Source: Stenotrophobium sp050739895
GTDB taxonomy: Bacteria; Pseudomonadota; Gammaproteobacteria; Nevskiales; Nevskiaceae
Length of the DNA: 7,414 bases
Assembly: GCA_050739895.1 (NCBI GenBank)
Contig: JBOICK010000031.1
Coordinates: forward strand, 1 to 7,414
Reading direction: 5' to 3'
Under the pieces are notes generated by a model. It was not told the DNA's origin. It was given only the letters and a program-made list of their open reading frames with translations, and did no database searches. Positions 1 through 5,518 of the stretch are shown here, in pieces. Every line of letters begins with the position of its first letter. Within the stretch, counting starts at the first letter, position 1. Both the position numbers and the translations under genes were made by a program.

Positions 1-246
<246 letters not shown>

Positions 247-333
247 GATTTGAGTTCCCGGCAGTTAAAGGGTTAAGCCGCGGGTGACAGCGGCACTATA
301 TCGGAGTACACGCTAGGCCCTATCCGGGACCGG

Positions 334-351
334 GTCATTGGCCTGAATGAC
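334..351. promoter_or_regulatory. Perfect dyad GTCATT-N6-AATGAC, possible operator
   Basis: GTCATT (334-339) and AATGAC (346-351) are exact inverted repeats with a 6-base spacer, lying about 90-105 bases upstream of the monooxygenase ATG. An 18-base dyad of this shape suits a dimeric regulator such as a TetR- or MarR-like protein, or it may fold as a small hairpin. It is the cleanest dyad I found in this spacer. Function is inferred only from symmetry and position. Confidence 0.25.
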
Positions 352-680
352 ATCGAACAATGGCGCATCAAGACATCGTCCAGCTGTGCTTGTGGTGGAT
401 ATGCCGGGCCACTAGGATTGAATCCACGTGGAATCAGGGGGATGCTTGGGTGCCTGCCGCATGTCATTGCTCCACATGGGCGGATACTGGCATCGGTCTG
501 GCAGCGATTGTCCCCCCACGAGAGCAGGCTCGATTTCATGCAATCAAATCTTGCTGACTTTCTTGCTTACCATGAGGAAGCGCACCGCAACGTTGTAAAC
601 CGCTACGCCAAGCTTGCGACACCGTAATGCCTGACGAAGCGCTCTGGCCAGCGGAGGGTTCCGGCATTGAGCGGCACCAA

Positions 681-686
681 AAGGAG
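681..686 (+). promoter_or_regulatory. Ribosome binding site AAGGAG that sets the SRPBCC start
   Basis: AAGGAG lies 8 bases before GTG 695. An earlier in-frame GTG at 686 overlaps this site and could not use it, so GTG 695 is the better start. Confidence 0.6.
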
Positions 687-694
687 TGATTGCC

Positions 695-1177
695 GTGGTT
701 TCATTTGCCGCAACCGTTGAGATCAGAGTCGAAGCTGCGCAGGCCAGGACCTTTGAGCACATTGTGCCCATAGACCTGACCACGATATTTACCGGCTTCG
801 GTCCGTTGCCAGCGGTGACGGGCACACAAAGTCAGGTGGGCGCATGGGACGCCGCAGGTCAAACACGCACCGTGCATTTATCAGACGGCAGCTCGGCCAA
901 CGAGCGGCTTGACCAATACCGGCATCCCGATTATTTCAGCTACACGGTCAGTGGCTTTACCGGCGTACTGCGTTTTCTTGCAACTTCCGCGGATGGCGAG
1001 TGGTGGTTTAGCAGCACGGCATCCGGGCAAACGCAGATCAAGTGGCGCTATGCATTTAATTCCAGTTCTGCTCTCACCGCACCCATTTTATGGTTCATCA
1101 CCACGTTTCTCTGGCGCGGATACATGCGCAAGGCTTTACGATTATCCGCAGCACAGGTCGAACGTCGTGCCACGTGA
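695..1177 (+). CDS. SRPBCC (polyketide cyclase/START-like) family protein
   Basis: This 160-residue soluble protein has the layout of the SRPBCC/Bet v1-like fold (polyketide_cyc2 type), a helix-grip barrel with a deep cavity for hydrophobic ligands. Visible parts are an N-terminal strand VEIRVEAAQARTFEHI (roughly residues 8-23), the loop IFTGFGPLPAVTG, a run of alternating strands through YFSYTVSGFTG and GEWWF, then a long C-terminal helix (from about residue 127) rich in W, F and R that would close the cavity. Length is normal and there is no signal peptide. Members bind lipids, polyketides or aromatics, or act as cyclases; no catalytic residue can be assigned here. The start is GTG with AAGGAG 8 bases upstream. 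Base composition is lower in GC than the transporter genes. It converges on the hydroxylase gene with an 82-base gap. Family likely, role unknown. Confidence 0.7.
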   Translation: MVSFAATVEIRVEAAQARTFEHIVPIDLTTIFTGFGPLPAVTGTQSQVGAWDAAGQTRTVHLSDGSSANERLDQYRHPDYFSYTVSGFTGVLRFLATSADGEWWFSSTASGQTQIKWRYAFNSSSALTAPILWFITTFLWRGYMRKALRLSAAQVERRAT

Positions 1178-1259
1178 TCAGACTTCGCCTGTTGAAGCGG
1201 TCTCGTGACGGAGTGGCCCGGACTCCCTGAAATGAACGCTGCGGATTGCACGGCCGCGT

Positions 1260-1970
1260 TCAGCGCATGCCCAGCGTGCTCGTGGTGCCTGAACGCCCGG
1301 TTTCGTCGACCATCGGCGCAGTCCCGAACACACGGTCGCCCAGGCCCATGCTCACACCCCACCAGTAGTTCTCGTTGCGGAAATGGTGATACCGGTGCTC
1401 GCGCACGCGGCGCTGGTAGTAGGCGAGATCGGGGCACCAGGGGATGTGTGCGAGGAAATGCACCCATTCGTAGTGCAGTCCGAGCAACAGGTAAGTGACG
1501 ATATAGGTCAGCGCCCATTCCTTCCACGGCCACAGCGCCCACAGGATCAACGCGATGGTGAACGGCGTCATCAGGTGGATATGTCGCGGGATGAACACCC
1601 ATTTGAGATTCCACGGATCGGCGTGATGGCGGCGATGCGTCACCGGCAGGTAGAAGTCGATGGTGCGGCCGAAAATCCGGCGCGGCCTGTAGTGCAGCAT
1701 GTAGACATGGATCAGCCATTCGTTGAACGGGAAATACGCCAGTGCGCCCAGCGCCAGCAGCGCGTCAATCCAGGTGAAGTGCCCGAGCCACAGGCGCAAC
1801 GCGGCGCACAGCAGTACGAACAGCCCGATCAGTTGCGGGCTGGGATGCGCCATGAATACACGCAGTGCTGTGCGTGCGTCGCGCGGCAGCGTATCCGGCG
1901 GCCGCATCGGATTGCGCTGCGCGGTTTCGCGGGCGGCGATCATTGTGCGGGCATCATCCGATCTGCTCAT
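1260..1970 (-). CDS. Membrane fatty acid hydroxylase / sterol desaturase family di-iron protein
   Basis: This 236-residue membrane protein belongs to the fatty acid hydroxylase superfamily (PF04116 type), whose members use a non-haem di-iron centre and O2 to hydroxylate or desaturate fatty acyl chains, sterols or carotenoids. The histidine ligand set is complete: H88-x4-H93, H112RRHH116, H171-x3-H175 and H192RYHH196. Hydrophobic segments at about 46-62, 66-82, 134-150 and 153-172 fit a hairpin-anchored membrane enzyme with the histidines facing the cytosol. Length is usual for short bacterial members. The ATG at 1970 has no clear Shine-Dalgarno; methionines 10 and 22 are alternative starts, and all the motifs lie downstream of them. 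It is divergent from the ABC permease across about 150 bases and convergent with the SRPBCC gene. Substrate cannot be read from sequence; a membrane lipid or fatty acid is the natural guess. Intact as far as seen. Confidence 0.85.
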   Translation of the reverse strand: MSRSDDARTMIAARETAQRNPMRPPDTLPRDARTALRVFMAHPSPQLIGLFVLLCAALRLWLGHFTWIDALLALGALAYFPFNEWLIHVYMLHYRPRRIFGRTIDFYLPVTHRRHHADPWNLKWVFIPRHIHLMTPFTIALILWALWPWKEWALTYIVTYLLLGLHYEWVHFLAHIPWCPDLAYYQRRVREHRYHHFRNENYWWGVSMGLGDRVFGTAPMVDETGRSGTTSTLGMR

Positions 1971-2099
1971 GGCGGCTACTTAAGGTTCGGGAGGTTGCTG
2001 CGGACATGATAATCCCGTCGCGCCTGGGCATTTCCACAGTGCGCCGGAACGCGCGGATTCATACAATGTGAATGGCAGTGTGATAGATAGTCCAGCCAT

Positions 2100-2112
2100 A
2101 AATCGCGGATTT
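2100..2112. promoter_or_regulatory. Dyad AAATC-GCG-GATTT just before the permease start
   Basis: AAATC (2100-2104) and GATTT (2108-2112) are exact inverted repeats around GCG, ending 7 bases before the permease ATG at 2120, where a Shine-Dalgarno would normally sit. No purine-rich ribosome binding site is visible there. The symmetry could be an operator for the hydroxylase/permease divergent region. It could also be chance: as RNA it would be only a 5-pair stem with a 3-base loop. Confidence 0.22.
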
Positions 2113-2119
2113 CCAGTCT

Positions 2120-3859
2120 ATGCAAAAAACGGGGGCACCAGTCTCGGTCGTTGCCTCACGGCTGCTGCCGAATCGGTGGGACCTGCTCGCGGTGCCGCTG
2201 CTGCTCGGCTGCTTCGTGCTGCTGGCGCACAGTGCGCGACAGATGTCCGCACCGCTGTCGGGACTGGAGCATTCGGCGCTGTCGCTGGACCCGTCGGCCC
2301 TGCCGGCCTACGCGATGCGCACCACGCTGCGCATGCTGGTGGCACTGTTGCTGTCACTGATTTTCACCTTCGTTTACGGCACGCTGGCGGCGAAAAGCCG
2401 CCGCGCCGGCGCCTTGCTGGTGCCGTGTCTGGACATCCTGCAATCCGTGCCGATCCTCGGTTTCCTGTCGTTCACCGTAACCGGCTTCCTGGCGCTGTTT
2501 CCAGGCAATGTGATGGGCGCTGAATGCGCCGCGATCTTCGTCATCTTCACCAGCCAGGCCTGGAACATGACGTTCAGCTTCTACCAATCGCTGCGCACGA
2601 TTCCACACGATCTCGACGAAGCCAGCCGCGGTTTCGGGCTGTCTGCCTGGCAGCGCTACTGGCGTCTGGAAGTGCCGTGCACGATACCCGGCCTGGTCTG
2701 GAACGCGATGATGTCGATGTCCGGCGGCTGGTTTTTCGTCGTTGCCAGCGAGGCGATTTCGGTCGGCAACACCAACATCGTCCTGCCCGGCATCGGCTCC
2801 TATGTCGCGCTGGCGATCGGGCATCGCGACCTGCATGCGGTCGGTTATGCGATCCTGGCGATGCTGGTCGTCATCCTGCTTTACGACCAGTTGCTGTTCC
2901 GCCCGATCGTCGCCTGGGCCGAGCGCTTCCGTTTCGAGCAGACCGCCTCCGGAGCGCCGGCGAAATCCTGGTTCCTGTCGCTGCTGCGCCGCACCCGCTG
3001 GGTCAACCAATCGGCCGCGCCGGTGAGCCTCGCCGCGCGCCAGTTGATCCGCCGCCGCACGGTGTTTCCGCAACGGCGCAAACCGGCACAGAGCGCGCCG
3101 CGCCGGCTCGACAACAAGATTGCTGACCGCCTCTGGTACGCCGCGCTGGGGCTGCTGTCTGCTTATGCCGCCTGGCGCGTATTCGGATTCATCCACGCCG
3201 AGCTCGGCATATTCGACCTGCTCACCGCGCTGGGGCTGGGCCTGATCACGCTGTTGCGCGTGATTCTGCTGATTGCGCTGGCCAGCATCGTCTGGGTGCC
3301 GATCGGGGTATGGATCGGCCTGCGGCCGCGGCTGGCACAGGCGGTGCAACCGCTGGCACAGTTCATGGCGGCATTTCCGGCCAACCTTCTGTTCCCGGTG
3401 GCGGTAGTGCTGATCGTGCGGTTCGGCCTGAATGCCGACATCTGGCTGAGTCCGCTGATGATACTCGGCACGCAGTGGTACATCCTGTTCAACGTCATCG
3501 CCGGCGCTTCGGCATTCCCCGGCGATCTCAAGGAGGCGGCTGCGAGCCTGCGGCTGACCGGACGGCAATGGTGGCTGCGGGTCATGCTGCCGGGAATTTT
3601 TCCCTACTATGTCACCGGCGCGATCACCGCCTCCGGCGGTTCGTGGAACGCCAGCATCGTCGCCGAGGTGGTGAACTGGGGCAGCACCCGCCTGCAGGCG
3701 CACGGCCTCGGCGCCTACATCGCCGACGCCACCGCCGGCGGCGATTACCCGCGTCTGGTGCTGGGTGTGGCGGTGATGTCGTTCTTTGTCGTTGCCCTCA
3801 ACCGGGTTCTGTGGCGCCCGCTATATGCTTTCGCCGAACGCCGCCTGCGCGTGGACTGA
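2120..3859 (+). CDS. ABC transporter permease with two fused permease domains (anion/nitrate-sulfonate-bicarbonate type)
   Basis: This 579-residue integral membrane protein carries two tandem copies of the binding-protein-dependent permease domain in one chain (duplicated permease component of anion-type ABC importers, COG4986-like). Copy 1 spans about residues 60-270 and copy 2 about 340-575, joined by a basic, Arg-rich linker (about 275-335). The duplication is visible: SGGW at 201 matches SGGSW at 505, and LFRPIVAWAER (from 259) matches LWRPLYAFAER (from 564). Each copy has the ATPase-contacting EAA loop: E167AS..G173 followed by LEVP186, and E472AA..R478 followed by VMLP491; the usual Gly is Arg in the second. 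An N-terminal hydrophobic segment (about 22-37) precedes copy 1. An in-frame stop at 2099-2101 makes ATG 2120 the first usable ATG, although no Shine-Dalgarno is seen. The ATPase gene follows 7 bases later. Substrate is unproven: family members are linked to nitrate, sulfonate, taurine or bicarbonate, and no substrate-binding protein is nearby. Confidence 0.88.
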   Translation: MQKTGAPVSVVASRLLPNRWDLLAVPLLLGCFVLLAHSARQMSAPLSGLEHSALSLDPSALPAYAMRTTLRMLVALLLSLIFTFVYGTLAAKSRRAGALLVPCLDILQSVPILGFLSFTVTGFLALFPGNVMGAECAAIFVIFTSQAWNMTFSFYQSLRTIPHDLDEASRGFGLSAWQRYWRLEVPCTIPGLVWNAMMSMSGGWFFVVASEAISVGNTNIVLPGIGSYVALAIGHRDLHAVGYAILAMLVVILLYDQLLFRPIVAWAERFRFEQTASGAPAKSWFLSLLRRTRWVNQSAAPVSLAARQLIRRRTVFPQRRKPAQSAPRRLDNKIADRLWYAALGLLSAYAAWRVFGFIHAELGIFDLLTALGLGLITLLRVILLIALASIVWVPIGVWIGLRPRLAQAVQPLAQFMAAFPANLLFPVAVVLIVRFGLNADIWLSPLMILGTQWYILFNVIAGASAFPGDLKEAAASLRLTGRQWWLRVMLPGIFPYYVTGAITASGGSWNASIVAEVVNWGSTRLQAHGLGAYIADATAGGDYPRLVLGVAVMSFFVVALNRVLWRPLYAFAERRLRVD

Positions 3860-3866
3860 CCAAACC

Positions 3867-5171
3867 ATGATCAACAGCACTCATCGCCCCCTGCTGGAAC
3901 TCCGCAACGTCCGCAAATCCTTCGCCAAGGGCAGCAACGACGAATCGTCGGTGGTGCTCGACGAGTTGCAGCTGACGCTGATCGGCGGCGAAATCGTCGG
4001 ATTGCTGGGGCGCTCCGGCTCCGGAAAATCGACCCTGCTGCGGATCATTTCCGGCCTGATCGCGCCGACTGCGGGTGAGGTCAAATTTGAAGGCGCTGAG
4101 GTGCTCGGCCCGGCCGCAGGCATGGCGATGGTGTTCCAGACTTTCGCCCTGTTCCCGTGGCTGACCGTGCTGCAAAACGTCGAACTGGGTCTGGTGGCGA
4201 TGGAACTGCCGCGCGCCGAAACGCAGAAACGCGCGGGTGCGGCGGTCGACCTGATCGGACTTGCCGGTTTCGAGAACGCCTACCCTCGCGAACTCTCCGG
4301 CGGCATGCGCCAGCGCGTCGGTTTTGCGCGTGCCTTGGTGACGCAGCCCAAGCTGCTGCTGATGGACGAGCCGTTTTCGGCGCTGGACGTACTGACCGCC
4401 GAGAACCTGCGCACCGATTTCCTCGATCTTTGGGTCGAAGGGCGCATGCCGATCAAGTCGGTGTTGCTGGTCACTCACAACATCGAGGAAGCGGTGCTGA
4501 TGTGCGACCGCGTACTGATTTTCTCGTCGAATCCCGGCCGCATCGTCCAGGAAATCAGGATCACGCAGCCACACCCGCGCAACCGCCTTGACCCGACTTT
4601 CCGCAAGATTGTGGACTCGATCTACGCGCGCATGACCACGCGCAGGCCGGATGAAGCCAGCGGCCACGACGGCCTGTTCCCTGGCGTCGGACTAGCGATG
4701 GTGCTGCCGGAAATCTCGGTCAACCTGATGACCGGCCTGGTCGAAACGCTGGCGGCGGAGCCATACCGCGGCCGCGCCGACCTGCCACCGCTGGCGGCCG
4801 CGCTGCAGATGGAGGCCGGCGACCTGCTGCCGATCGCGGAAATCCTGCAATTGCTCAGATTCCTCGATCTGGCAGAGGGCGATGTCGCCCTGACCGCCGC
4901 CGGCCAGCGCTTCGCCACCCTGGATGTCGAGCAGCAGAAATCACTGTTTTCTGATCACCTGATCAGCTATGTGCCGCTGGCGGCGCATATCCGCCGCGTG
5001 CTGGAGGAGCGCCCGGATCACGGCGCGCCATTCAGCCGCTTCCGCGAGGAACTGGAGGACTACATGATCGCCAGCCAGGCGCAATCGACCTTGCAGGCGG
5101 TGCTGGGCTGGGCGCGTTATGCCGAAGCCTTCATCTACGACGCCGAGGCGTCGCGCTTCCATCTCGCCTGA
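3867..5171 (+). CDS. ABC transporter ATP-binding protein with C-terminal AAA-associated domain
   Basis: This 434-residue protein is the ATPase partner of the preceding permease. Residues 9 to about 250 form a nitrate/sulfonate-type nucleotide-binding domain with every motif intact: Walker A G48RSGSGKST56, Q-loop Q91, signature L143SGGM147, Walker B LLLMDE168, D-loop SALD174 and H-loop H204. Residues from about 280 to 434 are an extra domain like the C-terminal AAA-associated domain (PF09821) found on ATPases of this group. It is helical with a winged-helix feel (LLPIAEILQLLRFLDLAEGD, then LTAAGQRFATL) and probably regulatory, though its ligand is unknown. ATG 3867 was chosen because the conserved domain begins right after it; the same frame stays open further upstream into the permease gene. 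The 7-base gap from the permease stop and lack of a strong Shine-Dalgarno suggest translational coupling. Two copies should serve one duplicated permease chain. Confidence 0.92.
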   Translation: MINSTHRPLLELRNVRKSFAKGSNDESSVVLDELQLTLIGGEIVGLLGRSGSGKSTLLRIISGLIAPTAGEVKFEGAEVLGPAAGMAMVFQTFALFPWLTVLQNVELGLVAMELPRAETQKRAGAAVDLIGLAGFENAYPRELSGGMRQRVGFARALVTQPKLLLMDEPFSALDVLTAENLRTDFLDLWVEGRMPIKSVLLVTHNIEEAVLMCDRVLIFSSNPGRIVQEIRITQPHPRNRLDPTFRKIVDSIYARMTTRRPDEASGHDGLFPGVGLAMVLPEISVNLMTGLVETLAAEPYRGRADLPPLAAALQMEAGDLLPIAEILQLLRFLDLAEGDVALTAAGQRFATLDVEQQKSLFSDHLISYVPLAAHIRRVLEERPDHGAPFSRFREELEDYMIASQAQSTLQAVLGWARYAEAFIYDAEASRFHLA

Positions 5172-5220
5172 GGCAATCCCGATCAAGCTACTGCGCTCGG
5201 GGCGCTTAATCAGAGATTCC
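5172..5220 (+). terminator. Imperfect hairpin immediately after the ATPase stop
   Basis: The base right after the stop begins a foldable segment. GG-AATC (5172-5178, C bulged) can pair with GATTCC (5215-5220), and GATCAAGC (5181-5188) with GCTTAATC (5204-5211) with one mismatch, leaving a 15-base loop. No run of T follows, so this is not a classic intrinsic terminator. It may stabilise the transporter mRNA, weaken read-through into the next two genes, or mean nothing. Pairing was done by eye. Confidence 0.3.
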
Positions 5221-5281
5221 AGGAGTCGACGCGGCCATTGGCAGCGCGACAAAACTCTGAAAGGCTATGCCGCACGGTCAT

Positions 5282-5287
5282 AGGGAG
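5282..5287 (+). promoter_or_regulatory. Ribosome binding site AGGGAG for the 73-residue gene
   Basis: AGGGAG sits 9 bases before ATG 5297. An in-frame ATG at 5267 would add ten residues (MPHGHRENKV) but lies upstream of this site, so 5297 is preferred. TTGGCA around 5237-5242 resembles a -35 box, but the region 17 bases downstream (AAGGCT) is a poor -10, so I do not call a promoter. Confidence 0.6.
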
Positions 5288-5296
5288 AACAAAGTC

Positions 5297-5518
5297 ATGA
5301 GTGCGAAAGCGGCGACGGAGTTGCGGCGCGAACTGAAGTCGGACAAGGGGCTCGACCTGCTCGACAGCCTCGACCAGGCCGAAGCCACGGTTTTGCTCAA
5401 CGGCATGCACACTGCGCAGGCACGCGAGAAGGCGGCGCTGGATCAAGCCATCGACAATTCCCTGCGCATGGTGCCGTTCGTGTTGCGTGGCGCGTTCAAG
5501 AAGGTGTTGTTCCCATGA
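5297..5518 (+). CDS. Small charged helical protein of unknown function, coupled to the following gene
   Basis: I do not recognise this 73-residue protein. It is soluble, with no signal peptide, membrane segment, cysteine or known motif. Residues 3-55 look like continuous amphipathic helix rich in Lys, Arg, Glu, Asp, Ala and Leu (ELRRELKSDKGLDLLDSL, then AREKAALDQAIDNSLRM). The tail is more hydrophobic and basic (VPFVLRGAFKKVLFP, 59-73) and could dock on a partner or a membrane surface. A good AGGGAG site and codon use like its neighbours support it as real. Its stop overlaps the next start in ATGA (5515-5518), so the two are very likely co-translated and perhaps interact. It may be an accessory subunit of the 330-residue protein; no function can be inferred from the transporter or argH next door. 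Confidence 0.65.
   Translation: MSAKAATELRRELKSDKGLDLLDSLDQAEATVLLNGMHTAQAREKAALDQAIDNSLRMVPFVLRGAFKKVLFP

Larger units (their letters stand above)
247..694. other. Long gene-poor stretch upstream of the monooxygenase and the SRPBCC gene
   Basis: About 450 bases separate the divergent monooxygenase and SRPBCC genes. No open frame here has convincing coding character. By hand count on sampled lines it is about 55% GC, against nearer 70% in the permease. On the minus strand TATAGT (300-295), about 50 bases before the monooxygenase ATG, resembles a -10 box but has no clear -35 partner. A perfect dyad at 334-351 is listed separately. A 29-codon frame from ATG 538 to the stop at 625-627 encodes FLAYHEEAHRNVVNR, faintly like the start of Mpo1-like (DUF962) proteins. 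It has no good ribosome binding site and stops at once, so it is at most a remnant. Otherwise I see nothing. Confidence 0.5.

Noticed and set aside
340..400. Possible sigma-54 promoter (TGGACG...TTGAT on the minus strand near 385) upstream of the monooxygenase
   Set aside because: The near-invariant GC of the -12 element is GA here and the -24 element matches only TGG; the idea was driven by the neighbouring activator fragment more than by the sequence.
273..539. Minus-strand frame of 88 codons upstream of the monooxygenase
   Set aside because: No ribosome binding site, no recognisable motif, and Pro/Ser/Arg-rich content typical of non-coding frames.
1234..1261. GAACGC...GCGTTC stem in the gap between the SRPBCC and hydroxylase genes, with a second small stem GGAGT...ACTCC at 1210-1226
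   Set aside because: Short stems, no T-run on either strand, and the first overlaps the hydroxylase stop codon; too weak to call a terminator.
1383..2009. Plus-strand open frame across the hydroxylase gene (208 codons)
   Set aside because: The minus strand has the complete histidine-box enzyme, and the plus frame has no recognisable domain.
2062..2067. TACAAT as a -10 box for the permease operon
   Set aside because: No -35-like sequence at 16-18 bases upstream, and such hexamers occur often by chance.
2354..3703. Long open frame on the minus strand opposite the permease (449 codons)
   Set aside because: Its product is rich in Arg, Gln and His with no family pattern. It is the antisense shadow of a GC-rich gene whose plus-strand product has clear duplicated permease motifs.
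3798..4667. Open frame on the minus strand opposite the ATPase (289 codons)
   Set aside because: Low-complexity, His/Arg/Gln-rich shadow; the plus strand carries all ABC ATPase motifs.
5267..5296. Upstream ATG extending the 73-residue protein by ten residues
   Set aside because: The AGGGAG site lies between this ATG and ATG 5297 at the right spacing for the latter.
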